Shown here piece by piece: positions 20,516 through 34,047 of a DNA stretch of 64,000 bases. The stretch is taken from positions 131,578,001-131,642,000 of the forward strand of contig NC_060213.1 in NCBI RefSeq assembly GCF_021130785.1, written 5' to 3'. Numbering within the stretch: the stretch's first letter is position 1; the number at the start of each line of letters is the position of its first letter. The position numbers were made by a program, and so were the translations under genes. The notes below the pieces were generated by a model. It saw nothing but the letters and a program-made list of their open reading frames with translations. It searched no databases and was not told where the DNA came from. Source of the DNA: Homalodisca vitripennis (Eukaryota > Arthropoda > Insecta > Hemiptera > Cicadellidae).

Positions 20516-21305
20516 CTCTGTATATAACTGTATAAGTATAGTAACTGTATAACTGTAGTAACTGTATAAGTATAGTATAGTATAGTGTTAGGAATGCTTA
20601 GTACTACCTAGTTAGTGGGTTAGTCGGTTAGATTTCGATACTATCGACTATTACTTGGATGTGTTGCTGTGGTGTGCTGCAATCTAGCGTGCCTCTACCG
20701 CAACTGACTGGAAGGGAATAATTTCGGTCTCTTATAAAGCCCCGGTCACAAGGATCCAGGATATGGCAATGGCCTCGTTGACCCTGGGCGGACGGGTAAT
20801 CTTGCCAAGCGGAACCGGAGCAGGATGAGGCGTTGGTTGCGAATTTGATTAGCGACTGCGCTTCCCGGACGCGGTGACCCTGGGTGGGCGGCATTTCCAG
20901 ACAGGCGGCATTCCCAGACAGGCGGCATTCCCAGACGGGAGTGCTGTTGACCTTCGCGGATGTGGTGGGCTCGAGCCGGACGCGACTGCTTTACTGATTA
21001 CTGTATTTTGTTTCAGGTGGCTACGGGTACAGCTGACGGCTGACTCTTGTAGTGCAGTATACTCTTATAGTACAAAATAAACAAGTTTTTTGCTATGTAA
21101 GTATTTGATTTTTCAAAGTTCCCGCCACTTTTTTTGGTTCCCGCCATTTTTTTGGGGTTAGGGATTTTTCCCGCGCGTGAGGGATTTTTCCCGCATTTGA
21201 GGGATTTTTCCCGTGGGGAGGGGGCGGGGCTTAGCCGCCATCTTGGATCACGTGACCTGCTCTCGACCAATCAGAACGCGGGGCTATCCTCCGGGTTACT
21301 CTACT
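20516..21305 (-). repeat. Right terminal region of Polinton 1 with internal repeats
   Basis: Leader of PolB and element end. 20522-20590 repeats CTGTATAAGTATAGTAA-like units. 20885-20940 holds tandem CAGGCGGCATTCCCAGA units. 21120-21155 repeats GGTTCCCGCCA with T-runs. 21161-21212 carries three copies of GGGATTTTTCCC. The block ends AGGGGGCGGGGCTTAGCCGCC...CCGGGTTACTCTACT. No gene is evident. Confidence 0.7.
21161..21212 (+). promoter_or_regulatory. Three kappaB-like sites at 20-bp intervals
   Basis: GGGATTTTTCCC begins at 21161, 21181 and 21201, exactly 20 bases apart. The site fits the insect NF-kappaB consensus GGGRNYYYYY used by Relish, Dorsal and Dif, and it is near-palindromic. It lies in the terminal region about 650 bp upstream of the PolB start. 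Binding is inferred from sequence alone. Confidence 0.5.
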
Positions 21306-22983
21306 AACGATGGCAAATAGACTGAAAACTTATTATCCTTTCAAATCATCAGTTGTCAATAAGAAACTTTGGTCTAAAAAGTTTAAAAATAATTAGAGAT
21401 TGGAAATTTATTTATTATTGTTGTAATATTCAGTGAATATTTATCTTGTTGAATAATGGTGATTTCCAATCCATCCGTTTTTGTTCCTTCAGCTACTGAA
21501 AATATGTAGTTGCAAAATATCTATGGAAACCAAATTCAATAAATGACATGTAAAAATTCACCATGTTTCCTTGTTGCCACGATGCTAATAATAAGTTTTG
21601 TTACATTTTTTATATTTTCACTCAATGGAAACAAATTGAAATTCTGGTTAAATAAATTGAAACACATAGTCGTGCAGTCATAACACAATGTTTTCACAGA
21701 CTAGTCACATTTAACAAGTTCTTTGAATCAATATTTCATAACTTTAGAGACCAAGATGGGGTTTCTAACCGCTTTAGGGGCGTATTCCGGAAAAATGTTC
21801 GTAATAAATTCATCGTAGGGATCCTAAGAATGCCCTTGTAATATTTCAGTACAATCGGTTGAATAGTTTTTATGCGTGACAGCAAAACAAACAAATAAAG
21901 GTACTTTTGCATTTATAATATTATTAGGATAATGTTAAGTATACGTACAAACTGTGGTGAATTGGTGAGAAGTTCATGTGATTGTCTTTATAATATGTTG
22001 ATCATATTTGCAGTAATTTAATTAAAGAATGTTACAAAATTAAAATCAATCAATTAGCCAATGTGTAAGGTACTCTAAATTACTTTCCTTTGAAATTTCG
22101 AGGACAAATTTAGAAAAATAGACTACAGGAGTAAAAAGAAGGGACCTGACACTAACATGACTCAGTGAACCATTCGCTCCTGGATTGAAATTTGGGTAAC
22201 AAGCTAGTGCAGTGAGTCATTATACAATGCTAACGTCCCTGTTATTGAGCAAAAGGTTATTGAACTTTGAAACACTATCTTGGAAATTCACGTTTGCTAT
22301 GCAAAACACAGTACCTATTTTCAGAACCCTGGTGTTTAAGTTCATACATCGACACAACAACTTATACTAAAAACTAAATGTAATGGGTTGTTTAAATTTA
22401 ACAATTTTCTGAATACTGTTGTTTAGAGATGACGAGAGTCATCAATGTGAACTGAAAATTTTACCATTAACGCCATATTTTTCGTATTATTATTTTGTAT
22501 TTTTTATTAGAATAAGTTGTAGCCTCTATATTCAATATTAATTTAACACTGTTCATAAATTATTTGAAATGGTTGCTAATTTTATTTGGCTTAACATATT
22601 ATTTTTAAAAAGGGCTATGTTTACATTTAGAATATTTTCAATGATGGGCGTGTTTTATTACACGTATTTATAACGTAATACATTAAAAATTACACTGATA
22701 TATTTAAATGCATTTCTGTATTTAATTTATGATGTAGTACAATAGTAAAATGTCCATCAAAGTACTATTGTTAATATTAGTTACATTTAACTGCGAGGCT
22801 GTACGTAATTTTCAACGAGGATATGACATTCGTGTGGTTGTACACAATGTAAACATTTTATTTTTAACCTCAAAAATATTGGTTTTTTTGTTTTTCCATT
22901 ATGATAGTATGATTATCAATATATAAATTAAATCACATAACGTGATAAAAAGGAAGTTAAAAGTAAGTATTTTTTTACTTAAA

Positions 22984-23585
22984 AAAGGCTGTAGTCCCTG
23001 GTAAAGAGAACTCTAACATAAAACACGAAATTAAAAGGATCACTAGAAAGTACTGGTGTTATCAGCAGATATACAAAGTTAGTTTGGCTATCTGGTACAC
23101 AAAATAAATGTTTGTTTTCTGCGTATACAACATAGATAAACGCTGACCTATGTCCAGCCATTAGCTACACATTGTTCGCAAATATATTACATTACCACTG
23201 TTTGTTTGTATTGAACTGATCCTGCAATATGGAAGAAAAATAAAACATGTTATAAGAGCATCTGTCAACTTACTATATAGTAACTAATTTATATAGAATG
23301 GTCATATATAATGATGATAAATGAGTGCAATCATATGAAGTATTATCAAGTGAAAAAGTAACAGGTATAGCTTAACTAATCTCGAGAAGGTTACCAGTAG
23401 TATTTAAATTTTGCACTAAACGTCATTTCTACATAGACAAGAATGAGTTGTAGACGATGGGTGTCCAACCCTAAGATTTGGCTGAGCGTCATCGAAGTGC
23501 TGGTAATGGCTCCGTTGTCTGCTGCTGGGATGTAAAGAGTTCATGCGAAACTTTCTTTCCTGTGTTAGTATTTTTCATGTAATCT
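22984..23585 (+). repeat. Dispersed repeat, inverted partner at 59095-59735
   Basis: Contains AGCACTTCGATGACGCTCAG read on the minus strand, plus GAAAGTACTGG and AATAAATGTTTGTTTTCTGCG landmarks. All of these recur in reverse order and orientation at 59095-59735, with patchy divergence. Probably an old interspersed transposon; no coding remains were seen. Confidence 0.7.
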
Positions 23586-25212
23586 CTGTGAAACCTGGAT
23601 ATGTAACAAGTGGTGTAGTGTACTATACTGCCTTGTTAGAGGTTTTGTCCAAACAATTTACAAAAACTGTAATTTTAATAGAAGCATGTAAATTTTATAG
23701 ATTGTGCATCTGAAAAATGTAATAATCTGAAAATATCAAATCAATTGTAAAATAGTTACTATCTACACAATGTCCATAATTACTGTATCGAACGTACAAT
23801 AAGATCTGCCAGGAGATAAGAAATACATTCATATAATATACTTAACTCTTGCTTACTTAACCATACACATGTGATTTTTGGACTTAATCACAGAATTAAT
23901 TAGATTATTTAAGATATAAAATGTAAACTTTCCAAAATTGATTGTTCAGCGAAGTTAACTAATTCTAAAATAGGTTCCGAAAATATCATTGCAGTTCGTT
24001 GTTTACAATTTGCTCTTGAAGATGGGGTTTGGGCATTAAGCTATAACTTACGTTCTTATTTTGGTAACTGGTTTTATATTCTTGTATTTTTAATTAAAAA
24101 AATATCTTTGAATTTGGTTGTATTCAATATATTCATCAAAGATATTTACTTATCTTTATTTTCTTGAACATATGTAGTATTTGGAAACAAAATATAGAGA
24201 ATGTAATAGATTTTGCTGTTGTTAATCCTGCGATTAAGTTACAAATTTACAAACTTTAATACCTTCATACCCTATAATAGCAGTAATTGTAAAAAAAATA
24301 TTCTCCTAGTTAAAATTATTACTTTTATTCGAGCTATTGAAATATGTTGCTATTACCAGGTATATTATTCCAGCTCTGTGTAACTGTGGGGGTCGATATG
24401 TTGTTTTAATTATGCTCTGTCGTTTTGTTTAGGTAATGTCAGATTCTCTCACATTTCCCAGTTAGTGACATTAGCTTAGGGCAATCAATTATTGCTGCTA
24501 CCTTCTGTTTAACTTTCACTATTCATTAACAGCGATTATCTTTGATAAGCTGTAATTGTTTTACATGGTTAAATACGTTTAACAAAAATCAAAACTAAAC
24601 TGGTCGTAAACAGCAGCAGCTTGAATTTACAGCATTCCATCGTATTTTACAGTTCTTCTAGTTTTACAACATTTGTAGTTCCAGTTGACTGGCCGTGTCG
24701 TCTGAACTTTATAACCATATTTAACGGCTGTCAATGATTATGGCAACCCCACCCCCAACAAACAAGTTTCAAACTCTATAATGAAATGCGTTTCACCGTA
24801 AAACTTGATATTTTATATGGACGCGGAATTAGCTATTTCCAGTTCGTAAAATCTTTTGTTGTTCCGAACATTCATAATATCCGCTTGATAGTGTAAAATA
24901 AAATAAATAATGGAATATTTGTTATATTTCGCTACAAATATTGTTCATTGTTTCAACTTGTTTGATTCATAAATTTACAATTTGAGAAAGTCAATAATTG
25001 TACAGATGTATTTATTTATCATATCGCAGTGTCATCAAAGATAAGTAAATAATTATGAAGTGTTCCACAATAAATTGTAAAATAATGGTATAAGTAATAA
25101 GATAAAAAACTATTTATTAAAGTCATCCTTCTGTCGTTACCACGCTGCAGCCTGGATGAAAATTATATATATATATTTATATTTATGCATGAGTGATGTT
25201 TATTTATTTATT

Positions 25213-25216
<4 letters not shown>

Positions 25217-25269
<53 letters not shown>
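25217..25269. repeat. (TA)n microsatellite
   Basis: About 26 uninterrupted TA units in AT-rich DNA. Confidence 0.97.
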
Positions 25270-25272
<3 letters not shown>

Positions 25273-28200
25273 GTTGCGTAATTTTAATGACTTAAGTCAG
25301 TAAGCATTAGTTAATTACTGAAGCAAAGTTTCATGAAGATCTATCTTACATGTAATACGTAGTTAAAAAAGTTATTTATTAAAAAAATCAGACTTACAAA
25401 TCTTTTGTAACACTATCCAAAAATAAACCTGAATATATTATGTTACATTTCTTTCAAAGTAGAGCAACCAAGTTTATAAATAAAATATATTATAGTGTAA
25501 AATGATTAAATTTTTATTTTAAAAGTGGTTCCGTGGTTCCTCATATTAGTGTTAAAGGTTTTTTGTAACTATAAAAAAAATTATTCGTTGTTCAAATGTT
25601 CTAAGCGCAAATATATACTTATTAAAAATTAAAAATGATAAGAGTAGTCTACACGTTTCCTTTTATCCTTTATAGTTGTCCTTGTTTATAGATTTCTATG
25701 TACTATGCTGGTAATTTATTTTTTAAATATAAAATCTAAAATGTAACACTACTACAAATATATCTCAATTACTAAATGAATATACATATTTATAATTATC
25801 TGTTAAGTTTCGTACGCAATATTTACTTAATTAAACCACTTATTTTTATTAATTTTTAATTATATTTATTTATTTAATTCTTGTATACAGTTTACAACTT
25901 CACAGCCAATGAAAAAGTCTTAAAGAAATGTATTTGAAAAGATTACTGTACGTTTTATAATTTTTCAACTAATTCCATTTTGTATTAAAGCAAATGGGCA
26001 GAAGAAAAATTTTGTTAGTTTAAAGGTAGGAGTTTATTTATACTTTGAGGGCAACTGATGAGATTGGAGCGATACATAAAATATGATACACCTGGGGGCT
26101 GAAAATTGAGCAACCTTCTGCGGCAGCCGCGCTGAAACCTCGACCTTATCTGATATATCAAGTCACTCAGTCTTTTACTGATTTAGGATCTTAACCGTGC
26201 ATGTGTGTTGTAAATACAGGGTGAGCCAGACAACCAGTCCACGGTGTATAGCGGCTGAATCGAGAAACTTATCTTTGTTCGTTTTAACGAAAACCCTCTA
26301 TATTTCGAACCCTAAAGGTTGGAAAAAATATTAACCCATAAATAGCACTTTGGGTGGTCAGTAGGGTGATAACGGTAATCGTTGACATATTCGAATCTAA
26401 ATATAGATCGAGCCGCAGCTCATTGAAAAGGTCTCTAAATAATGATCATTTTGAAAAAAGTTTTAATTCATTTCGCTTCTTGTTTACAGGATGGCTAACT
26501 TTCTTTCAGTGTTACCTCGTTATAAAATTTAGCAAATCTAAATTTTGTAGAAAGTTACAATCAAGTAGTCTTACTAAAAATATGTTACAGTTATCACTTT
26601 CCAGCACATTTCCAATTTTTTTTAGTACTTTAATTTGTGTATATTTAAAACTTGTAAAACCTTACAGCTATCAAATTTGTATTGAAAGTTTGGCTTTTTA
26701 TCTTTCTTATTATTTCTTGGTTCACAAATGAAGTGTGTTAATGGAGATGAAAATTTGAAAACTATTTGGTTTGAAACTGCTTTAACTTTTTTTCTTTTTT
26801 TCAACAGTATACGTGTATACAACCAACAATGAGACTTAAGCTTTAATAAAGGTTTACTTTGCTATTCATTAAAGAAATACAATAAACATATAGACTAAAA
26901 AATTAGAACTTTTAAAATTAAGGATAATTTAATTTACACTTTCCTAACGAACGGAGGTGGCTACCACGAGAGGTGATATTCGCTAACTCACTTATCGCGA
27001 GTTTTGGCTTCATTTGTGGCGTTTGACACGGGCTAAATACATCAGAGTTTGTACAGTGAGAGGGCCGTTAACTTACTGTATGTTTAATAAATAAATTCAT
27101 TACAGTTATAAGCCTGGTTTACAAATTGAATTAAGGTTTTTATTGCTAATATTTTGAATTGATTAATAAACTGATATTGAATTCGGCTTTTATAAACGAA
27201 AAAAGAGATCTACTGTTCAGATAATTAATATTACTTTCAGTGTGAGTTCAAACCGAATAGAGTTTTGTTGTGATACAATATAAAATATTGGTAGTGTAAA
27301 TGAATAGTGTATGTATATACTGACATACATATAAATCATGAAATAAAGTATTTATAAAAGGTTAATAAATCTTTCATTGCATCAGCTGGGCATTGATTAA
27401 GGCAATTATTTTATTCAGGAATTTAACAAGGAAATGTAATACTTACAGTATAATATACTCGGTGATAATGTTCCAGTTCTGTTTCCATCAGTCAGTACAG
27501 TTCCCACGGGACATGCCGTGCCGCTATCTCGCTTTGATTTACAGTTCCTGTAAACATTCTCTGGAGTGCTCAGAGATATCGCCCCGATGTCTGCTGGAGC
27601 GTCCGCCGATAATATTGGCTTTCAACCTTTGAATGTGATTCCTTGTTGGCAAATGAAAATGTTCAGTTGAATTTTTTTCTCTTAACTCGAATTTCTTGGA
27701 ATTATTTTAGCACAATAAGAAAAAAAATTAATATTGTTGTTCCTTTCACGTAAAAAAAAAAAAAAAAAACTGGAAATGTGAATATAAGCATATGAAAGCC
27801 ATATCTTTTCCATGTCTTTGTATATATGTACATATTTAGAGCCTTTAAATGTGATGTGTACAATAAAAAAGTATTTGTTTGTAAATTATTTTTAATGAGC
27901 CTGTTAATTTACGTATCGTACCAAAGTAAATACGTTTTTTTAGATATTGATTAGATAGATATAGATATTTTTTTAATATGTTACCTTTCAGCTAATGTTC
28001 ATGGGACAGGTAAAATAGATTTTTCTTCAATGCCCATAAAAGTTGTAAAGAAATATAAATAAGAGTGATCCACCTTCAACGTTTGGTTTTAATCTACTGA
28101 CAATAGTAATAAATCAATTGTATTCCATGAATTTTATTATATACATCCATATTAGTTCGCCAATAATATTTTGCTTCCAGTCCACAGCTCTCACTGAATA

Positions 28201-29754
28201 TAATGAAACACCTATACTGAAATTTATTTCAGTACCTACACCTACTCTAAAGAAAATTAAATAATATTCACAAATACTTAAAATAATTTTCTCTTTCGTT
28301 TTCTTCACTACAAAAGTTTCTTTAATTATTCCGACCAATTTTCAAAGATATAAAATCCAAGTATTCTTCAGAAGATTTTAAATTGCAATAACAATAACAG
28401 CCTTTGCATGTTTGATCAAGTTTTATCATGACTCAACTTTTTATCAAATGTTCAATTTCATTTTCTTTTACTGTTTCACATATTATTTGAAAGGGTGGAG
28501 GTGTAACTTGGTTGGATATGGCTCAACTAATCAATGTCTAACGTGACAAAACAGTGATAGATTTTACATAACAGATAGCCCATTTAAAAAATAATTTCAT
28601 GTTATCTTCTTTGTTACGTTCCTCTAATTCTTGATTAGCGGAACCAGTGTGTACTCAGGAGTACACAGTCAATTCATGCCCCTCACTGTTCTCACAATTT
28701 TAAGCCGGATTGAATAGTTTTGATACTGAGTCTCCTTAATATTCTTCCTATGTTATAAGTCATTCTTTGTGAGAAAGATGTGCCCGTTTTTGTACGATCT
28801 TAAATTTAAATTTAACTTGGATCCAAATGTGCCTAATTCACCCATGTAACTGTCGTAGTCTGGTTTAAAGCAATATTGATCTGTGTTGCAAAGTTGCTTG
28901 CTGAAAGTTTTCTTGTAATGCATATCCATAAACATGGTTGAAATCTAAACTACTTAATCTATGTATATAGCTAAAGTTAAGATTTTCATACTAGCAATAA
29001 ATTTTTTATAAATACTAGCAGTTAATAGCGGATTCCCATGTTTTTGCACGTTAATGTTTTCTGACGCCAATATTTAGTTTCCTTGTTGCTACGATCAAGA
29101 AAATATGTCACAAAGTGTATATTTATGGTCATAATAATTTACTCTGGTCTTAGTATATTTTTTCGCCTTAGTTCATTTTGACCTGGTTCCCCATCTGAGA
29201 AAAAATATGTATATACACTGGTCTGTGGAGCCTACTTTTGCCAAAAGAAAATTAAGGTTTTATAACAGTTTTTAAATCTTTATAAAATAAGTAGATAATA
29301 ACTTTGTCTTTGATATCTACATTATAGAGCTGACCAAGCACTGTATACTTAAAACATGCTAAAATGTACGGTATAAAAAATACGTTTAATACCTATATAT
29401 TTTGTTCCTCTTTGGCTGAAGTAAATAAGAAGTTTTGTTACTATTAAGCTTTACTCTGTAATTTCAAGGCTATAAATATTAAACATTCGTGATCAAATGA
29501 TTTTATTAGCATTAAGAATAACCAGTCACAATATCGTATATGACGTAAAATATAGCATAATTTAAACTCACATTAGACCAGTGTAGCTTTTAATTTTCAA
29601 AGTGTAAGGATCACTTTTAAACAGAATATATTTTTTTCTACCTTGCAGGCCTTCACGGCTCTGAACACTGTAATATGAAATAATGAAATTAAAAGAAATT
29701 AAAATAAAAAATATAAGTTTAACGCTTTCAGACGTAAGCAGATCGCCAGAACGC

Positions 29755-29920
29755 GTCCCCAGAGGAGAATGAACGCTATCAGGATTTGACTTACGGCTGC
29801 TGGAATATTCCCGCCAGAATAGTTTATCGTTCCGGATCGGCTGTGATGTCGGCTCGGAGCCTATTATACTCAGCCTGGCCATTTGTGTTTACAGCCGGGG
29901 ACTTTAGAGTTTTTATACTT
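29755..29920 (+). repeat. GC-richer repeat patch, inverted copy at 56545-56715
   Basis: Includes GGAATATTCCCGCCAGAATAG and CGGCTGTGATGTCGGCTCGG. The same landmarks occur complemented at 56545-56715, and the first part occurs in copy 1 near 3270. It is a dispersed repeat, with no reliable coding capacity. Confidence 0.75.
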
Positions 29921-30813
29921 ACACTTCAATACTTTACAGAAGTGATATTTGAAATGAATCTATTCCTTACAATTAAATATGTCTGTACCACACAGTTTGT
30001 TAAATTAGTAATGGGAAGAAATCGTACTCAGAATTGATTATGACAACATAACAGGTTCAATGGATGCACTAAGACCTCAAACATTATAATGGACCTTTTA
30101 AATTATTTTCTGCTAATTTTAGAATGTAAACTTTGTAAAATCTAGCAAGGAACGAGAAATGCCTAATTATATTAGTAAGCAATCTAATAATATCTTGCGA
30201 TTGCTCTAAATAGGTTGTTGGTGTTGTCCAATTAACACGAGATTAAGAGCTAATATGTCCTCCAAACCCTAAAAAATAAGTAATAGACCTTCATAACGTA
30301 AATCAGAACGGTACATTAAATGTTTTACACGTAGTAGTTTTCTAGTTATTCGGCAATAAAGACATATTTGTCATTAAATGGGCTTTTTGTTTAATTAGAA
30401 AATTTTGTATTGTCTAATTAAACAAAATTTTTTTGTATCTTTTATATTGTCCCTTACAGACGCAGAACGTTGGTTTCTAGAAAATGTGTATAGAATAAAT
30501 ATAGTTATGTTTTTATTGATGTTTACGATAAGTTTAAGATATTTAAATATATTTAAAGACTTTCACAAGTACTAAAATACAATCACTGCAAATTTATGGG
30601 TATCAATATCGGTATGGTAGTTTTTTAATTTCCATATGCAAAATAAAGTAAACAACCTCAAGATTCTAACAAAAAGATTCCCATTTTATAGATTTTTTTT
30701 CTATTGTTCCGCATTTATCGTTTTTTAGCATTCGGACTAACAACCAGTTTTATTTATTAAAATAACAATTGGATGGTGTGTCATAAATGTACTTACTTTG
30801 TTTGTTATATTAA

Positions 30814-32408
30814 CCTCTTCATGCATGACGATGTCATTTGACACCACTAAATAAATAAATATATATAAAATGTAAGATGTACTCCAAACTGTCTCTATCT
30901 CATGTAGTTCACTCAAGGGTTCATAGGTACTAGCAAAAGCCACCCTACAGCACATTGGAAGCAATAGTTCATTTTCCATCCATTTTTATTCAGTCCAACA
31001 TTATTGTTATTAGTGAGAGGTTATTTTGGCAGTTTCATAATTTTTTCCTGATTAATGAGGAATTTTTATCAGTTAAGAAAAATTGTGTTCTGTTTTTAGG
31101 TATTTTATACTAACATATTTACTAAATATATTTTTGAAATTGCTAATATAATAAAAATTAGCCACAAATTATTGATGAGTGGCAAATGACGCCACCATGC
31201 AATAAGTGAAACTATCCCGATGCCCATTACTGATTGGTATAGTTTCACTTATTTGATTTTTTTTCTTCATAGGTGTAAGAAAACAGGGATACTTCTGTCT
31301 TGTATGATAGTGATATTGCCGAATACTTGGAATTACATAGTGAGAATATTATTCCATGTGGGTCAGAGGATGAGGAGTGTAGTTTCTCAGGTGATGAACT
31401 ATTTGAAGTTGATGTTGCCCAACAGAATATTTCAGAAGGTATTGAAATACCAGAAGATCTTCCTGAAATTTGCACAGATTTTCAAAATTTTCAGTCAATA
31501 CAGGAAAACCCAAGAAGTTATAACGATCACTCGGCCTCATGCTATATCTGAGTACACCTTCATGGGAGGAGTTGACATGGTGGACAGAATGATAGCACAT
31601 TACCCTCATGGCATCAAGTCTAAGAAGTGGTACCTTAGAGTATTCTTTCACCTCTTAAATGTGTCCCTAGTGTATGCCTGGTTGTGCTACAGGAAATCGG
31701 TTGATGGAAAAAATGGACTTGTCTTTCAAATCATGTGTAGCCAACACCCTCATTGCGAAAGGGTTATGTGACACGAAGAAGAGAGGAAGGCCCTCATCAA
31801 TGTCTCCTAACAACACTCCAACTCTAAAAAAAAGTAACCAGTAAACATAATTCCGGAACTGAGATACGACAAAGTTGACCACTGGCCATCGAAAGTCGAA
31901 AACGCCAGGAAGCAGCGATGCCGTTTTGAACACTGCAAGAAAAAAAAACCAGATTCCAGTGTAAAACATTTGTGATTTACATGTATGTCCACACTGTATG
32001 GAAGCTTTCCATAGTAAATAGGATGTTCTTATATGGATATTTCAATAAATAAATTGATTTTAGTTTTGAAATTTAATTTTTTTTTAAATAAACATTTTTT
32101 TTTATTTTACAAAATGTGACAATATTTAATGTTAAGAGATTAAATACATTTTATACATTTATAACTTAAACATAGTACTTATTTAATGCACATGTACCAG
32201 AAAATATAACAAATTATAAAAAAGGTAACATTCATTTTTTGTTTCCTTATTGCATGGTGGTGTCATATGACGTCAGGTCCGCCATTTTTTAACGAAGACG
32301 CAAAAAAATTTGAAAACATTATTTTTGTTATTAAACAAGCCTATTTAACAAGAAAAACAAGTAAACAAATTTTTATTTTCATTATTTAATAATTCATGCA
32401 TGAAGAGG
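30814..32408 (+). mobile_element. piggyBac-like element, internally deleted
   Basis: 1595 bp flanked by TTAA on both sides (30810-30813 and 32409-32412), with terminal inverted repeats CCTCTTCATGCATGA. A subterminal pair follows (GTCATTTGACACCAC against GTGGTGTCATATGAC), the asymmetric layout typical of piggyBac ends. Copy 1 of the duplication has the empty site with a single TTAA at 3756-3759. A second inverted pair, AATAAGTGAAACTAT and its complement (about 31202-31252), lies inside. Confidence 0.95.
31300..31975 (+). pseudogene. piggyBac transposase remnant (N-terminus joined to C-terminus)
   Basis: The first part (31300-31551) is an acidic N-terminal region (DSDIAEYLELHSENIIPCG). It passes into another frame that encodes the conserved GGVDMVDRM block, with a catalytic Asp, and KKWYLRVFFHLLNVSLVYAW. 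A C-terminal part (31855-31975), in broken frames, encodes DKVDHWP then a Cys/His-rich tail, the zinc-binding end of piggyBac proteins. Most of the catalytic core is missing, so the element is a non-autonomous deletion derivative. Confidence 0.85.
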
Positions 32409-32777
32409 TTAAGACAAACCTTGAGTTGTGTAGAATTCATAGTATATGTAAATACCTTTACTTTTTATATAAACGTTTAATAAAGAAAAGCCGCTGTAAA
32501 TTGTAATAATATTGTGTCCAATATTTATAAAATAAGGTACGACGATTTTATTCTGTTAGTACAATCCAAAAACAATAAAAACAGCTTTCAATATTATCAG
32601 AAAGACGTGATAATATTGAGTTGTTGTTCTGAAGTGCACATGTATAATTATATCATATTCGTAAATTATCAGCTTACATGGCATCAAGGGCACTTGCCAA
32701 ATAAAGTAATGATCTGAAATATTTCCATTATTTAATAATAAATTATGATGATAAAACATTAGAAAGTATTTTCTCTA

Positions 32778-33245
32778 AAGGCTAAGCCACATAAGCCTGT
32801 GGTTGAGTCGGTGATATTTGCGCTTTGTCCATTAGGCTGGAAACGTATAAGCTCCCACAGCTGTGAAGTAAGTCTTACATTTAACCTAATACATTGTGTC
32901 CTTAAATGTGTGTCACTTGAGACTATGGTTGAGTCGGTGATATCTGCGGTCAAGTCCATTAGGCTGGGGACTTATAAGCCCTCCCAGCTGTGAAGTAAGT
33001 CTTACATTTAAACCCAATACATTGCGTCCTTTAATGTCCAAGCCACTTAAGCCTGTGGTTGAGTCGGTGATATCTGTGGTCTAGTCCATTAGGCTGGGGA
33101 CTTATAAGCCCTCCCAGCTGTGAAGTAAGTCTTACATTTAAACCCAATACATTGCGTCCTTTAATGTCCAAGCCACTTAAGCCTGTGGTTGAGTCGGTGA
33201 TATCTGTGGTCTAGTCCATTAGACTGGGGACTTATAATCCCTCCT
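32778..33245 (+). repeat. Satellite family, 4 units (copy 2)
   Basis: Four tandem units with cores GTCCATTAGGCTGG near 32827, 32953, 33085 and 33216 (spacing 127-132). The third unit is nearly identical to its neighbours and absent from copy 1, so unit number has changed between the copies. Confidence 0.88.
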
Positions 33246-33729
33246 AACTGAGACTGCAGAAGGATATATGATGTTTGATACTGTAACGTTGATAAATCAT
33301 TACTACTTATTATGCACGTGTTGATGACGCTTTAACGTCTATCAAATGAACAAAGCAACATGTATTTTAAATAACTCATGTTTAAAAATGATTTATAGCC
33401 TAATTGATTTAAAAAATTGCTATTTTTATTTTCGTCGTATAATTAATTGTAATCAGTATTTTAATATTTATTTATGTTTTTCCTTTATTGGTTGCCAAAT
33501 TATTATTCTACAGTCTACCTACATAGTGAATAGATAAATGTCTTCTGAATTTAATGGGCTTCAATCTTTGTTACGTAAAATATTTATTATGAAACACATT
33601 AGCCTTTTACTGCCGGGTTGTCTATACTAGTAAGTAACTGCTGGAGATAGAAAGTGAAATAGGTTTTGCAGTAATAATTTTTATAAATGGTTTTTAATTG
33701 TAACTTAATAACTTATGTAAAAGAAAACT

Positions 33730-33762
<33 letters not shown>

Positions 33763-33767
<5 letters not shown>

Positions 33768-33768
33768 A
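33763..33768. other. Target-site duplication of Polinton 2, left
   Basis: TATAAA immediately precedes the AGTAGATATG terminus. The identical hexamer follows the right terminus at 47414-47419. Six bases is the usual Polinton duplication length. Confidence 0.85.
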
Positions 33769-33918
33769 AGTAGATATGAATATGGCGGTTCTAGCTCACT
33801 TTCGGAGCCAACAGTAAATCAAGGGAAAAATACTGTTTAAAGGACAATAAACGAATCTGTAACTCACGAATGAAAAATTACCGAATCTATAGCTGTTTGC
33901 TTCTACTTTCTTGAGCTG
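33769..33918 (+). repeat. Polinton 2 left terminal inverted repeat
   Basis: AGTAGATATGAATATGGCGG inward to TTCTTGAGCTG. Nearly identical to the complement of 47264-47413, then diverging, with a loose continuation (CAATCTAT...GGAAAT) for about 30 bases more. A third copy is at 5014-5163. Confidence 0.95.
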
Positions 33919-34047
33919 TCAAATCAATCTATCGGAAATGTCTGCTACGACGAAAAATCTTCTATTCTACAAAATTGATAGTAACACAGTCTTTATCTTT
34001 AATAGTCTTCTTTCCAGTAACAACCAAGTGTGATTTATCATGTTTAT

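Larger units (their letters stand above)
5749..21305 (-). mobile_element. Polinton/Maverick 1, left-truncated, with two nested transposons
   Basis: This block is clearly more GC-rich than its AT-rich surroundings and carries Polinton hallmark genes: protein-primed PolB, retroviral-type integrase with chromodomain, and FtsK/A32-like packaging ATPase, all on the minus strand. The right end is placed at ...TTACTCTACT (21305), which read inward starts AGTAGAG, like the AGTAGAT terminus of Polinton 2. The flanking hexamer AACGAT (21306-21311) would be the target duplication. The left terminus, major capsid gene and protease are missing, because the element stops at the C-rich minisatellite inside the fibre gene. 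About 4.9 kb of its length is the two mariner inserts. Confidence 0.9.
21306..26799. other. AT-rich gene-free DNA
   Basis: No coding region longer than chance was found. It contains a dispersed repeat (22984-23585), a (TA)n tract (25217-25269) and one isolated mariner-type end at 26216 (TACAGGGTGAGCCAGACAAC) without a matching partner. The frame at 26354-26731 is Ser/Phe-rich, has no recognisable family and is probably accidental. Confidence 0.6.

Noticed and set aside
26354..26731. 125-codon ORF
   Set aside because: Low-complexity Ser/Phe/Leu composition in AT-rich DNA. No start context or family.
21306..26799. Hidden host exons
   Set aside because: Short frames only, with no conserved protein pattern and no paired splice sites convincing enough to report.
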